Positions 40,908 through 51,130 are shown, counted from the stretch's first letter. The stretch is DNA of 64,000 nt from [Haemophilus] ducreyi (GCF_900109315.1 NZ_FOJC01000001.1:1-64000), one strand, 5' to 3'. The notes: generated from the sequence alone by a model not told the origin. Translations and numbers: made by a program.

Positions 40908-41795
40908 ATGTCAATTGAATTTTATAAATCACATAATCAGTTAGGATTAGGTTTTCACTATTTTATTTATGGTTGGAAACTGATCTTACAGCGGCAGTTA
41001 TTACCATTTGTAATTATTCCTGTGGCAATTAATAGTGTCTTAATGATCGCGTTGTTTTGGTTTTTTTTGAATAACATCGTGGCTTGGACAGATCAATTAG
41101 TTAGCTTTATGCCAAGTTGGCTTGGTTGGTTAACTTTTGTATTAGTACCGATGGCAGTATTATCACTGCTTATGGTCTTTTATTTCACGTTTACTACGAT
41201 AACTAATTTTATTTCTGCGCCTTTCAATGCATTATTAGCTGAAAAAGTAGAGCTACAACTAACGGGCGAAGCACTTAGTGAAATGAGTGCAATGGCTTTA
41301 TTAAAAGATGTTCCGCGCATGTTAAAACGTGAATGGCAGAAAATGATGTATAGTTTGCCTCGTTTATTGGCTTTGTTTTTATTGAGTTTTGTGCCGGTGT
41401 TAGGGCAAACAATTGTGCCTGTTTTGGCTTTTTTATTTGGTATATGGATGTTGGCCATTCAGTATTGTGATTATCCATTTGATAACCATAAAATCAGTTT
41501 TAAACGTATGCGTAATGCATTGGCACAACATAAAATGATCAATTTTACCTTTGGCGGTTTAGTTAGCCTTTTTATTGCCTTACCTATTTTAAATTTGGTT
41601 GTGATGCCTGTTGCTGTTTGTGGTGCTACCGCATTATGGGTTGAACAATATCGTCAATTTTTTTTGGGGAAAAGGCGCAGTGAATTTGCCAATGCAGATT
41701 ATACTTGCCAGCCATTAACAACGACTAAACTTGAACAAAAAACGGCAAAAGTGAATGGGGATAAGTCAGATAAAACGTTGCTAAACGAGCAATAG
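40908..41795 (+). CDS. cysZ: Sulfate transporter CysZ
   Basis: Inner-membrane sulfate uptake protein, 295 residues. It has an amphipathic N-terminus (YKSHNQLGLGFHYFIYGWKLILQ), long hydrophobic helices and the conserved QYCDYPFDNHKISFKRMR stretch (about 184-201). ATG at 40908 has AAAAAGG upstream; an earlier TTG at 40884 is not needed. It is intact, in contrast to cysQ at 47096-47913. Confidence 0.92.
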   Translation: MSIEFYKSHNQLGLGFHYFIYGWKLILQRQLLPFVIIPVAINSVLMIALFWFFLNNIVAWTDQLVSFMPSWLGWLTFVLVPMAVLSLLMVFYFTFTTITNFISAPFNALLAEKVELQLTGEALSEMSAMALLKDVPRMLKREWQKMMYSLPRLLALFLLSFVPVLGQTIVPVLAFLFGIWMLAIQYCDYPFDNHKISFKRMRNALAQHKMINFTFGGLVSLFIALPILNLVVMPVAVCGATALWVEQYRQFFLGKRRSEFANADYTCQPLTTTKLEQKTAKVNGDKSDKTLLNEQ

Positions 41796-41825
41796 CGGAT
41801 AAATTTGGTTTATTTTATGCAAGTA

Positions 41826-41849
41826 AAAGCCTCTCAATTGAGAGGCTTT
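41826..41849. terminator. Bidirectional terminator between cysZ and gnd
   Basis: A perfect 24-bp palindrome made of AAAGCCTCTCAA and TTGAGAGGCTTT, with short T-runs on both sides. It sits between the convergent genes cysZ and gnd. Confidence 0.85.
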
Positions 41850-41867
41850 CTTATGCATTAATATTGA

Positions 41868-43322
41868 CTAAACATCATAAGTCGTTGAAGCTGTATTACC
41901 GCCACGGCCTGTCCAATTTGTATGGAAGAATGAACAACGTGGTTTATCCGTTCGCTCATAAGTATGCGCGCCAAAGTAGTCACGTTGTGCTTGTAATAAA
42001 TTAGCAGGCAGATGCTCTGAGCTGTAACCATCTAAGAATGTGATTGCAGCGGTCATACATGGCATTGGAATACCTATTTCAATGGATTTAGCCACTACTT
42101 TACGCCAATCTGCCATTGCGGATTGTAAAATATTTTGGAAATAAGGATCTGAACCTAAGAACACTAAACCTGGGCTCGCTTCATAGGCATCACGGATATT
42201 ACCTAAAAAGGCAGAACGAATAATACAACCTTCACGCCATAATAACGCAGTGGCACCATAGTTAATATTCCATTCAAAGTTTTCTGATGCTTCACGAATC
42301 AGCATAAAACCTTGTGCATAAGAAATAATTTTCGAAGCTAACAATGCTTTTCGGACTGCTTCAATCCATTCTTTTTTATCGCCTGATATAGGAGTAATGG
42401 TTTTGTTGAATAATTGTGATACGGCAACACGTTGATCCTTAAAGGCAGAAATACAACGCGCAAAGACCGCTTCAGTAATTAACGTCAATGGAATACCAAA
42501 GTCTAATGCATTGATGCCCGTCCATTTACCTGTTCCTTTTTGACCGGCTGTATCTAAAATTTTCTCAACGAGTGGCTCACCATCTGCATCTTTATATGCA
42601 AGAATATCTGCGGTGATATCGATTAAGTAGCTATCTAACTCGGTATTTTTCCAATCTGCAAAGATCGCGTGCATTTCTTCATAGTTTAAACCTAAGCCAT
42701 CTTTTAAGAATTGATAAGCTTCACAAATTAATTGCATATCGCCATATTCTATACCGTTGTGCACCATCTTAACAAAATGACCCGCACCTTCTTTACCAAC
42801 CCAATCACAACAAGGTTCATCTTTATCTGTTTTGGCGGAGATTGCTTGTAAAATAGGTTTGACGAATGGCCAAGCTTCTTCATTACCGCCCGGCATAATA
42901 GACGGACCGTGGCGGGCACCTTCTTCACCGCCTGACACGCCTGTCCCTATAAAACGAATGCCTTTTTCGGCTAACGTTATAGTACGGCGGTTGGTATCAG
43001 GGTAGTTAGAGTTACCACCATCAATAATAATATCGCCTGCTTCTAAATGTGGTAGTAAAGCATCGATAAATTGATCAACGACTTCGCCTGCACGTACCAT
43101 TAACATTATTTTGCGTGGTTTTTCTAATTTAGCGGCTAAATCTTCTAAAGAATAAGCGCCAATTATGTTGGTATCTTTTGCTTCGCCCGCTAAAAATTCA
43201 TCTACTTTTGATGTAGTACGATTATATGCAACAACTTTGAAGCCGTTGTCATTCATATTTAAAATTAAGTTTTGTCCCATTACGGCTAAGCCAATAACGC
43301 CGATATCACCTTTGATTGACAT
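41868..43322 (-). CDS. gnd: 6-phosphogluconate dehydrogenase
   Basis: Oxidative decarboxylation of 6-phosphogluconate to ribulose 5-phosphate with NADP. 484 residues: NADP-binding IGVIGLAVMGQNLILNM (about 7-23), GTGVSGGEEGARHGPSIMPGG (about 129-149) and the catalytic GHFVKMVHNGIEYGDMQ (Lys about 186). ATG at 43322 has AGGAGAAAAC ahead and is preferred to a start 57 bases upstream. With zwf and pgl it completes the oxidative pentose phosphate branch. Confidence 0.97.
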   Translation of the reverse strand: MSIKGDIGVIGLAVMGQNLILNMNDNGFKVVAYNRTTSKVDEFLAGEAKDTNIIGAYSLEDLAAKLEKPRKIMLMVRAGEVVDQFIDALLPHLEAGDIIIDGGNSNYPDTNRRTITLAEKGIRFIGTGVSGGEEGARHGPSIMPGGNEEAWPFVKPILQAISAKTDKDEPCCDWVGKEGAGHFVKMVHNGIEYGDMQLICEAYQFLKDGLGLNYEEMHAIFADWKNTELDSYLIDITADILAYKDADGEPLVEKILDTAGQKGTGKWTGINALDFGIPLTLITEAVFARCISAFKDQRVAVSQLFNKTITPISGDKKEWIEAVRKALLASKIISYAQGFMLIREASENFEWNINYGATALLWREGCIIRSAFLGNIRDAYEASPGLVFLGSDPYFQNILQSAMADWRKVVAKSIEIGIPMPCMTAAITFLDGYSSEHLPANLLQAQRDYFGAHTYERTDKPRCSFFHTNWTGRGGNTASTTYDV

Positions 43323-43396
43323 TGTTTTCTCCTGTTGGTTAATAGCTTTAAGCGGTTTAATTTGTATTATTTTGCGCAAATTTCATCGCTTATTTA

Positions 43397-43420
43397 GCAT
43401 TCGCATATTATGCAGAATGC
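43397..43420. repeat. Hairpin between the MFS pseudogene and gnd
   Basis: GCATTCGCATA (43397-43407) pairs with TATGCAGAATGC with one bulge. It lies just after the MFS stop codon in the leftward direction. Further on, TAAGCG and CGCTTA arms (about 43349-43392) form a second uptake-word repeat. Both may separate gnd from upstream transcription. Confidence 0.45.
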
Positions 43421-43435
43421 GGTGGTTCCGATCAA

Positions 43436-44759
43436 TTAAGCCACTGCATCGATATGTGGTTTTTTAAATACTAGAATAAAAGTGGCAACTAACATAATCG
43501 CCGCAACGCAAAGATATAAATCTTGTTTTGCTAAACCGCCATCTAATAAAATACCGGCAATAGTTGGTGCTAAAATAGAGCCAATACGTCCAGCGCTTAT
43601 TGCACAGCCTACTCCTGTGCTACGAATATTAGCAGCATAAGTCATGGGCGTGATAGCATATAAACCACTAACACAGCCATTGACGAATACGCCAACAATA
43701 ATACCGATGATCATTGCGATTGATAAATGATTTGCATAATATGTGAAAAGAATAATAGCAATAGCAGATAGTACACTAAATAACATTAAGACGCTTTTAG
43801 CCGCCGAACGGCTAGCAATTAAACCGTATAATAATGATCCAAAAGCACCGCCTAAAGAAATCATAAGTCCAATATTAACGCTTGCTTGCATAGACATACC
43901 CGCTTCTTTTAATAGTGCTGGTGTCCAAGAATTGATAAAATAAAAGCTGAACATAATTGCAAAAAAAGCACTCCATAATACTAATGTTGCGCGTAAATAT
44001 TGCTTGCTAAATAATAAAGAAATCGGCAATTTAGCGGGCGGATTATTGTTTTTATCGGTTAATTGCCATACACCAACCAAACCTAATTTATTAGTGATTT
44101 GATTTAAACGATGTAATGCATTAGCCGGTTGTTTTGCGGTTAAATAGCCGATCGATTCAGGCAAATAAAAGAATAACATTAATCCACTTAACACGGCTAG
44201 AATTGCACCAATAGCATAAATAGACTGCCAACCATATTCTATTTGTAACGTTGCCGCTAAAATACCGCCACTCATTGCACCAATACCAAAGCCTGCTGAA
44301 CAAATACTAATCGCTAATACGCCATTTAGCGGAGGAATACTCACTTGTCATCACATTGGTGCCGACTAAAATCTCCCCCACACCTAAGCCAGTAATAACT
44401 CGTGAAAAACCAAGCATTTCATAACTCTGTGAAATGGCAGAAATCGCCATTCCGATCGCTGAAAATGTTACAGCAATTAATAGCATCAAGCGATAACCTA
44501 TTTTGTCTGCCAAAGGGGCTAACACTAATGAACCCATTGTCATTCCCATCAGCCCAACACTGACAAGCACCCCAAACTCAGTTTTGGTTAATGCAAAATC
44601 TTGTGAAATCGCACTGGCAGTGAAAGCAATTGCCAGTACATCAAAACCATCTAAGAAATTCATAATGGTGGCCATTAGTACAATTGCCCATTGATATTTG
44701 CTCATTGGGCTAATATCAATGGTATGCCTTAAGTTTTTGCGCAATTTTTCATCTTTCAT
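43436..44759 (-). pseudogene. MFS transporter (aromatic acid:H+ symporter type), frame-broken
   Basis: The first part (44759 to about 44322) has SPMSKYQWAIVLMATIMNFLDGFDV and LAPLADKIGYR, typical of the aromatic-acid/H+ symporter family, and runs to TSEYSSAKWR. Reading then shifts: the old frame stops at 44307, while the rest (VLAISICSAGFGIGAMSGG ... to 43436) is in another frame. The net shift is +1 (or -2) near 44318-44324. The whole would be about 440 residues with 12 helices. A GTG at 44344 could start the second part, but that would lack the first four helices. It sits between pgl and gnd; substrate unknown. Confidence 0.8.
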
Positions 44760-44781
44760 ACTAGGTTTATTTAAATGCAAA

Positions 44782-45483
44782 TTAACGGAATAATTCAGCC
44801 GCTTTTTGATCTAAGTACCACTCGGTTATCCCGTTTTTTGCGCGGATATGCGCCGCAGGATAAGCTAATTGTGTTGCCGGTAAGTCATGGATCTCTTTCA
44901 ATATAGTGGCTTTGGATTGACCAGTAACTAAATAAGTAATACGCGCCGCTTGTTCAATTAGCTTGGCTGTTTTTGAAATACGTAATTGTCCGGTTACGGG
45001 GTGTTTTGCGATAATTGCAAGATGCTGATCAGCAAACTCTGTTTGATAGGGGAATAGCGAAGCGGTATGGCCATCATTTCCCATACCTAAGATGATCCAA
45101 TCAAAAGTTAAATTAGGCAGGCATTCATTTAATTCTTGACTAAATCTTGCCAGTTCAGTTTCAGGAGGTTGTTCACCTCGAATACGATGAATATTGGTTG
45201 GTGGAATTTGAATATGATCAAATAGTAATTTTTGTACTTCGCCATAATTACTCTCAGGATCGGTTGCCGGCACCATTCGATCATCACCCCACCAAAAATG
45301 CAAGTTTTGCCAGTTAATTTGGTTGATATAAGGTATTTGAGCCAAGGTTTTGAAGAGTAACTTTGGTGTGCTGCCGCCCGATAATGAAATATGTACAGGG
45401 CGATTTAATTGACTATATAAAATAAACTCTTGCGCTATTTTTTCAACGGCACATTGTGCCGTTGGGAAAATAAGGTAATGCAT
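44782..45483 (-). CDS. pgl: 6-phosphogluconolactonase
   Basis: Hydrolyses 6-phosphogluconolactone, the second step of the oxidative pentose phosphate pathway. 233 residues of the DevB/SOL type: HISLSGGSTPKLLFKTLA (about 32-49), WWGDDRMVPATDPESNYG (about 64-81) and DWIILGMGNDGHTASLFP (about 127-144). It follows zwf by 56 bp. Confidence 0.96.
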   Translation of the reverse strand: MHYLIFPTAQCAVEKIAQEFILYSQLNRPVHISLSGGSTPKLLFKTLAQIPYINQINWQNLHFWWGDDRMVPATDPESNYGEVQKLLFDHIQIPPTNIHRIRGEQPPETELARFSQELNECLPNLTFDWIILGMGNDGHTASLFPYQTEFADQHLAIIAKHPVTGQLRISKTAKLIEQAARITYLVTGQSKATILKEIHDLPATQLAYPAAHIRAKNGITEWYLDQKAAELFR

Positions 45484-45539
45484 AATATTCCTTAATTAGA
45501 CAGAAAATAGTGATTATTGCAGCTATCTTCTTGTGTTAA

Positions 45540-47027
45540 CTATATTTTTTTCTTCATCATTCCAGACGGTTTACGCCATACTTTGCCATTGCGTGCAATC
45601 AGTTTATCGGCTTCTTTAGGCCCCCAACTGCCAGCTTCATATTCATACACTCTGCCACGTTCTGCCTTATAGTCTAGAATCGGCTGTACGAAATGCCAAC
45701 AGGCATGTACGGCATCGGTTCGGGCAAATAGTGTCGCATCTCCTTTTAATGCATCTAATAGTAACCGTTCATAAGCGGTTAATAAACTTGAAGCAGAGCT
45801 TAAATCAGAATAGCGAAAATCCATAGAGACTTCCTTCGCCTCAAAACCAGCACCGGGTTTTTTCAAACCAAATCGCATAGAAATACCTTCATCAGGTTGT
45901 ACCCGAATAATTAATTTATTTTCAGGCGCATTTTGGCTAAAGACTGGATGTGGAGTCGTTTTGAAGTGGATTACGATTTCAGTTACCCGAGTAGGCAAAC
46001 GCTTACCTGTTCGCACATAAAATGGCACGCCTGCCCAACGCCAGTTATCAATTTCGCATTTTACGGCTAAATAAGTTTCTGTATTTGAATCGTTGGGAAC
46101 GCCATTTTCTTCAGTATAACCCGGTACAACTAAGTCATCAATTTCACCGGTGGTATATTGACCAAGTACCACATTATTTTTGACGTCTTCAGTGCTTAAT
46201 GGACGTAAGCTATATAAGACTTTTGCTACTTCGTTACGCATTGAGTTGGCATTAATAATGGCCGGTGGCTCCATGGCAACCATTGCTAATACTTGTAGTA
46301 AATGGTTTTGGAACATATCACGCATTGCACCGGAGCCATCATAATAACCACCACGATCTTCAACACCTAATGATTCTGCACCGGTAATTTCTACATATTC
46401 AATAAAATTACGATTCCAAAGTGGTTCAAATAAACCGTTTGAGAAACGGAGTACTAATAAATTTTGCACGGTTTCTTTACCAAGATAATGATCGATTCGG
46501 TAAATTTGATGTTCTTCGAAATAGTGATGTATTTTCTCATCGAGTTGTTTGGCTGTTTTAATATCGTAACCAAATGGTTTTTCGATGATAATCCGTTTCC
46601 AACCATATTCTTCAGTGGTTAAGCCGTGAGCCGCCAAGCATTCAGGGATAATGCCGTATAAACTAGGCGGTGTTGAAAGGTAATATAAAGTGTTACCACA
46701 GCTACCGTATTTATTGTGTAATTCATCTAAACAAGGTAACAGTTTGGCATAATCGTCCGGATCAGCGGTGTTGATTGCTTGATAATATAAGTGATTGCAA
46801 AAATCATCTAAAAACTGCCCACTTGCTTGTTCATATTTGATTAATGCTTCACGCATTTTTTGTCTAAAAGAATCGTGAGTTAAGTCTGAGCGTGAAACAC
46901 CTAAAACAGAAAAATGTTCGCCTAACCGACCTACTTTAAAAAGATTATATAGTGCTGGGATAAGTTTACGGAATGTTAAATCCCCTGATGCACCAAAAAT
47001 TACGATACAACTATTTTCTATATTCAT
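45540..47027 (-). CDS. zwf: Glucose-6-phosphate 1-dehydrogenase
   Basis: Oxidises glucose 6-phosphate to the lactone with NADP. 495 residues: nucleotide-binding [20 protein letters not shown] (about 9-28), the active-site signature RIDHYLGKE (His about 179) and EKPFGYD. First enzyme of the zwf-pgl-gnd set transcribed leftward. Confidence 0.97.
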   Translation of the reverse strand: MNIENSCIVIFGASGDLTFRKLIPALYNLFKVGRLGEHFSVLGVSRSDLTHDSFRQKMREALIKYEQASGQFLDDFCNHLYYQAINTADPDDYAKLLPCLDELHNKYGSCGNTLYYLSTPPSLYGIIPECLAAHGLTTEEYGWKRIIIEKPFGYDIKTAKQLDEKIHHYFEEHQIYRIDHYLGKETVQNLLVLRFSNGLFEPLWNRNFIEYVEITGAESLGVEDRGGYYDGSGAMRDMFQNHLLQVLAMVAMEPPAIINANSMRNEVAKVLYSLRPLSTEDVKNNVVLGQYTTGEIDDLVVPGYTEENGVPNDSNTETYLAVKCEIDNWRWAGVPFYVRTGKRLPTRVTEIVIHFKTTPHPVFSQNAPENKLIIRVQPDEGISMRFGLKKPGAGFEAKEVSMDFRYSDLSSASSLLTAYERLLLDALKGDATLFARTDAVHACWHFVQPILDYKAERGRVYEYEAGSWGPKEADKLIARNGKVWRKPSGMMKKKI

Positions 47028-47095
47028 TTTGATTCTCGATTGGAATGAAAATTTTAACTAATATGCAACATTTTAATAGCGGTTGCATATAGATG

Positions 47096-47913
47096 TCACT
47101 CATTGAATTGAAAGATTTTTTGCCAGTCAGCCTGTTTGTCTGCCACCATTACAAAATGCAGGTTAATAAAATGTTGTCGCTGATTATAGCTGAGCGGTTG
47201 AAAATTAAGATCAAAAATCTTGCCACCGATTTCATTTAATAGCACTTCAGCGGCGGCAGTATCCCATTCACCAGTATCGCCTAATCTAATGTAACAGTCG
47301 GCTTTGCCTTCTGCGACTAAACCGGCTTTTAAGCTACTCGAGCCATATTGAAAAATATCTGCTTGTAAAGGTTGTTGTAGGCATTGGGCTACTGTTGTCC
47401 TATTGGTTGCTCCCATTGCGATGCGTAAGCGCTCATTATTGGCCATAATTTTGTGAGGAGTAAGCGGGCGAATTATGCCATTTTCTTGCAAAAAAGCACC
47501 GCTTGTTCGCATTGCAAAATAAGTTTTAGCTAATATGGGCGCATAAATAATGCCGATTACAGGCTGATTATGTTGTACTAAGCTAATCGCAATGGAAAAT
47601 TGATCGGTTCGATTCGATTGATAAATTGTTGGGTACCATCAAGTGGGTCAATAATCCAATATTCTTGCCAATTTGCCCGTTCTGTTAATGGAATGACACA
47701 ATTTTCTTCCGATAACACAGGAATCGTGGGCGTTAATTGTTGAAGTTGCTGGATAATAAATTGACTGAGAAAAAGATCCGCTTCCGTTACAGGTGTGTTA
47801 TTTGCTTTAATTTTTATTTCAACGGAATGTGCATAAAACCGTTTAAGGTGTTCACCTGCCTGATGAGCAATATCTTTTACTGCATTCAGTAGAGAAGAAT
47901 TGAGTATAAGCAT
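47096..47913 (-). pseudogene. cysQ: 3'(2'),5'-bisphosphate nucleotidase CysQ, frame-broken
   Basis: Inositol-monophosphatase-family enzyme that removes PAP, a by-product of sulfate assimilation. The N-terminal part (47913 to about 47618) has EAD, LSEEN and the metal site DPLDGTQQFINR. The C-terminal part has MRTSGAF and the second metal motif WDTAAAEVLLNEIGG. At 47608-47617 the 5-bp unit TTCGA (plus strand) occurs twice in tandem; removing one copy restores ...FINRTDQFSIAISLVQHNQPVIG... through to the end, a protein of about 270 residues. As it stands, translation stops near 47578 after 111 residues. A tandem duplication is not a typical sequencing error, so this is probably a real lesion. 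Confidence 0.85.
47608..47617. repeat. 5-bp tandem duplication in cysQ
   Basis: TTCGATTCGA: two copies of TTCGA. It adds a net 5 bases and shifts the cysQ frame. Confidence 0.8.
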
Positions 47914-47926
47914 AATGTATTCGTTT

Positions 47927-48472
47927 TTATTGATTTAAAAATTCACGCAACATAAATAATGCGGCTAAATTACGGGCTTCAGCAAAATTAGAATCTGCTA
48001 ATAGCGTATCAATTTCAGTTAAAGGATAGCGTACGATACTAAGTGGTTCAGGCTCATCTCCGATTAATTTTGATTCGTATAAGTCTTGCGCAACGAATAC
48101 GTGCATTAAGCTAAACATATGGCTAGGCCCGCTATAAAGTGAACGGAGAAAATCAAGCCGATTGGCGGCTAAACCTATTTCTTCTTGCAATTCACGATTT
48201 GCACTTTCGATCGGTTGTTCATTTGCGTCAACGATCCCCTTAGGAAAACTCAATTCATAGCGTTCGCTTGCTACTGCATATTCTTTAATAAAAATTAATT
48301 GATTATCTTGAATAGGAATGACTAATATAGAAGCTCGGCGATTAGGGGTTAAACGCTCATAAACACGCTCTTCACCATTTGAGAAGCGTAAATCGACAGA
48401 TTGAACCTCAAAAATGCGTGTTTTTGCAATAGTTTTAACGTCAAGAATGTGTGGTAATGTTGGTTTAGACAT
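47927..48472 (-). CDS. nudE: ADP compounds hydrolase NudE
   Basis: Nudix hydrolase acting on ADP-ribose, NADH and Ap3A-type substrates. 181 residues with the Nudix box GIVDANEQPIESANRELQEEIGL (about 75-97). SFPKG just before it and the SGPSHMFSLMHVFVAQDL stretch fit NudE. It starts 108 bp from divergent hslR; nudE is also near hslR-hslO in E. coli. Confidence 0.93.
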   Translation of the reverse strand: MSKPTLPHILDVKTIAKTRIFEVQSVDLRFSNGEERVYERLTPNRRASILVIPIQDNQLIFIKEYAVASERYELSFPKGIVDANEQPIESANRELQEEIGLAANRLDFLRSLYSGPSHMFSLMHVFVAQDLYESKLIGDEPEPLSIVRYPLTEIDTLLADSNFAEARNLAALFMLREFLNQ

Positions 48473-48580
48473 AGAAATTTTCTGTATGACAACAAGATAG
48501 CATATTTTATGCTAAAATTTGTTCAAATTATGATGAATATTAGCTGAAAGTGTGACAAATGCAACGTTAACTATTATAAA

Positions 48581-49012
48581 ATGAGTGAAAAGATGAAGGA
48601 CAATACAGCACAAACATTGGCAGACACTATTCGGCTAGATAAATGGCTTTGGGCTGCGCGCTTTTATAAAACACGTTCGCTTGCGAAAAGTATGATTGAT
48701 GGCGGTAAAGTGCATTATAATGGCCAGCGGGCAAAAACCAGTAAGATAGTGCAAGTCGGTGCACGGATCAAATTACGTCAAGCTGATGAAGAAAAAGAGG
48801 TTGTCGTGTTGGCACTGAGTGATCAGCGACGATCGGCTTTAGAAGCACAAGCGTTATATCAAGAAACAGACAAGAGTATACAACAACGACAAGCACTTGC
48901 GATCGCTCGCCGTGCTAATGCATTATCAATGCCACACCCAGACCGCCGGCCTAATAAGAAAGAACGGCGCGCATTAGTTAAATTTAAACAAGATATTTTA
49001 GTAAGCGAATAG
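48581..49012 (+). CDS. hslR: Ribosome-associated heat shock protein Hsp15
   Basis: S4-domain RNA-binding protein that helps recycle 50S subunits blocked with a nascent chain. 143 residues with the S4 core IRLDKWLWAARFYKTRSLAKSMIDGGKVHYNGQRAK (about 17-52) and a basic C-terminal tail. It is 72 bp ahead of hslO on the same strand, the normal pairing. ATG at 48593 is a possible alternative start. Confidence 0.95.
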   Translation: MSEKMKDNTAQTLADTIRLDKWLWAARFYKTRSLAKSMIDGGKVHYNGQRAKTSKIVQVGARIKLRQADEEKEVVVLALSDQRRSALEAQALYQETDKSIQQRQALAIARRANALSMPHPDRRPNKKERRALVKFKQDILVSE

Positions 49013-49084
49013 ACATAAGCGGTCAAATTAACCTAAAAAGTGATAAATAAGCCCGCTGTTCGCGATTTATGATTAGGAACAATT

Positions 49085-49978
49085 ATGCAACATATCCAAG
49101 ATAACGATAAATTATACCGCTATTTATTCCAACATAGAGCAGTACGAGGTGAATGGGTCAGGCTGAATGAAACATTTAGTCAAACATTAAATACCCATCA
49201 ATATCCTAAAGCTGTACAACATTTATTGGGTGAAATGCTGGTCGCAACCAGTTTATTGACCGCTATTATGAAATTTGAAGGGAATATTACCGTTCAAATT
49301 CAAGGTGATGGACCATTGAAACTAGCGGTAGTAAATGGCAACGAAAAACAACAGTTACGTGCTTTAGCCCGTGTTCAAGCAGAGATTGACGACCAAGCTA
49401 GCTTAGCTGAAATGGTAGGGAATGGTGTACTCGTGATCTCAATTATACCGACGGAAGGCGAACGTTATCAAGGTGTAATCCAATTAGATAAACCAACCAT
49501 TCGTGAATGTTTAGAAGATTATTTTATTCGTTCTGAACAACTACAAACACATCTAATTATTCGAGTGGGCGAATATGCTGGCCAAGCGGTTGCGGCGGGT
49601 ATGCTATTACAAATAATGCCCGATGGTACAGGTACTCCCGCAGATTTTGAACATCTGATGACACTAGCAGAAACGGTGAAAGACGAAGAATTATTTGGCT
49701 TAACCGCAGAAGCATTGCTCTATCGTTTATTCCATCAAGAACAAGTTGAAGTTTATCCTGCACAAACGACCGCATTCAAATGTGGCTGTTCACGAGAACG
49801 TTCTGGTCAGGCAATGTTATTATTGCCAATGGCAGAAATTGAGGAAATGTTAGCAGAGAAAAAGGGAGTAATTGATATGCAATGCGAATGTTGCGGTACA
49901 CAATATTTCTTTGATAAACCAGCCATTATGTTATTAAAAGAAGAGGTAGCTAAATTAGCTGATTTAGGGTTAGCATAA
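49085..49978 (+). CDS. hslO: Redox-regulated chaperone Hsp33
   Basis: Cytoplasmic holdase switched on by oxidation. 297 residues. The C-terminal switch has the zinc-binding CGCS (C-x-C, about 236-238) and CECCG (C-x-x-C, about 268-271). The N-terminal domain shows QHRAVRGEWVRLNETF and VQIQGDGPLKLAVVN, typical of the family. Confidence 0.97.
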   Translation: MQHIQDNDKLYRYLFQHRAVRGEWVRLNETFSQTLNTHQYPKAVQHLLGEMLVATSLLTAIMKFEGNITVQIQGDGPLKLAVVNGNEKQQLRALARVQAEIDDQASLAEMVGNGVLVISIIPTEGERYQGVIQLDKPTIRECLEDYFIRSEQLQTHLIIRVGEYAGQAVAAGMLLQIMPDGTGTPADFEHLMTLAETVKDEELFGLTAEALLYRLFHQEQVEVYPAQTTAFKCGCSRERSGQAMLLLPMAEIEEMLAEKKGVIDMQCECCGTQYFFDKPAIMLLKEEVAKLADLGLA

Positions 49979-50008
49979 GCGCAAAATAGCGGTGGTATTA
50001 ACCTTAAA

Positions 50009-50036
50009 AAAGGCGGTTAATTACCGCCTTTGTTTT
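50009..50036. terminator. Terminator between hslO and sohB
   Basis: AAAGGCGGT (50009-50017) and ACCGCCTTT (50023-50031) form a 9-bp stem followed by GTTTTT on plus; an A-run on the left gives a T-run for the minus strand. It is convergent-gene and likely bidirectional. Confidence 0.88.
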
Positions 50037-50043
50037 TCGCATA

Positions 50044-51096
50044 CTAAAGCATATTGGATCGGTTTTTATGTAATAGCTTAGCAATGAGGTTTTCGAGTGA
50101 TTGTTCCATTTGTGAGCCTAAACGTTGTGCTAACTTTTTCTTTTGTTTAAAGGCTAGTTTAATGACTTCTTTGTCTTTGACGGCATTTAAGATTAAATCA
50201 TCACTGGTTGCAATTTCATCGATCAGATTTAACGTTAATGCTTGTTGGCCAAACCAATGTTCGCCTGTGGCTACTTTTTCAATTTCAAGCTGAGGACGGT
50301 TATTTGCCACAAATTGTTTAAATAATTGATGTGTTTCTTCTAACTCTTGTTGGAATTTTTGTTTACCTTTTTCAGTATTTTCACCGGCTAAGGTTACTGT
50401 CCGTTTATATTCGCCTGCGGTCATCACATCTACATCAATCTCGTGTTTTTTGAGGAAGCGATGGATATTGGGCACTTGAGCAACTACACCAACAGAACCT
50501 AGAATAGCAAAAGGCGCGGCGACAATTTTATTTGCAACACATGCCATCATATAACCACCGCTTGCCGCGACTTTATCGACGGTTACTGTTAATGGAATAT
50601 GGTGATCGCGTAATCGTTGTAGTTGTGACGCGGCTAAACCATAACCATGCACAACACCGCCGGGGCTTTCTAATTGTAACAATACTTCATCTTGTGGTCT
50701 TGCTACACTAATAATTGCACTTACTTCTTTATGTAACGACTGTACGGCGCTTGCATGTAGATCACCATTAAATTTCAAGACAAATAAGCGCGCTTTTTCT
50801 GCATCGGCAAGTTTTTCTTCACCAGCTTTTAAGCGCCTTTTTTCTTCTTTCACTTTTTGTTTAGCTAATTTCTTAGCTTTTCGCTCACTCTGTTTTTGTG
50901 CTTCTTCGCTTAATAAAAAATTAGCTAGCGCTTCTTGTTGTTCTTTATATTTTTCCGTTAAGTTGGTAATAGCGATGGCGCCTGAGGCGGCGTTTTTACG
51001 ATCGGCTAGCATTATAATCACCATTGCAATAATGCCAAATATAGTGAGTAACTCCAATAAAAAAATACCGTAATTAAGTAATATTTCTTTCCACAT
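50044..51096 (-). CDS. sohB: Inner-membrane peptidase SohB
   Basis: S49-family (signal peptide peptidase-like) serine protease. 350 residues with an N-terminal membrane helix (about 7-27), a charged coiled region and the peptidase core: LLQLESPGGVVHGYGLAASQL, then KVAASGGYMMACVAN carrying the catalytic Ser, then GSVGVVAQV. ATG at 51096 gives the expected membrane start and has AAGGA upstream; the frame extends 45 bases further without a good site. Confidence 0.93.
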   Translation of the reverse strand: MWKEILLNYGIFLLELLTIFGIIAMVIIMLADRKNAASGAIAITNLTEKYKEQQEALANFLLSEEAQKQSERKAKKLAKQKVKEEKRRLKAGEEKLADAEKARLFVLKFNGDLHASAVQSLHKEVSAIISVARPQDEVLLQLESPGGVVHGYGLAASQLQRLRDHHIPLTVTVDKVAASGGYMMACVANKIVAAPFAILGSVGVVAQVPNIHRFLKKHEIDVDVMTAGEYKRTVTLAGENTEKGKQKFQQELEETHQLFKQFVANNRPQLEIEKVATGEHWFGQQALTLNLIDEIATSDDLILNAVKDKEVIKLAFKQKKKLAQRLGSQMEQSLENLIAKLLHKNRSNML

Positions 51097-51130
51097 TGAT
51101 TCATTTTCCTTATTAAATAGATTGGTTACG

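Noticed and set aside
44307-44344. Two independent MFS genes with an overlap
   Set aside because: Together they make one 12-helix transporter; the second has only a GTG inside the conserved SSAKWR coding region and lacks the first helices.
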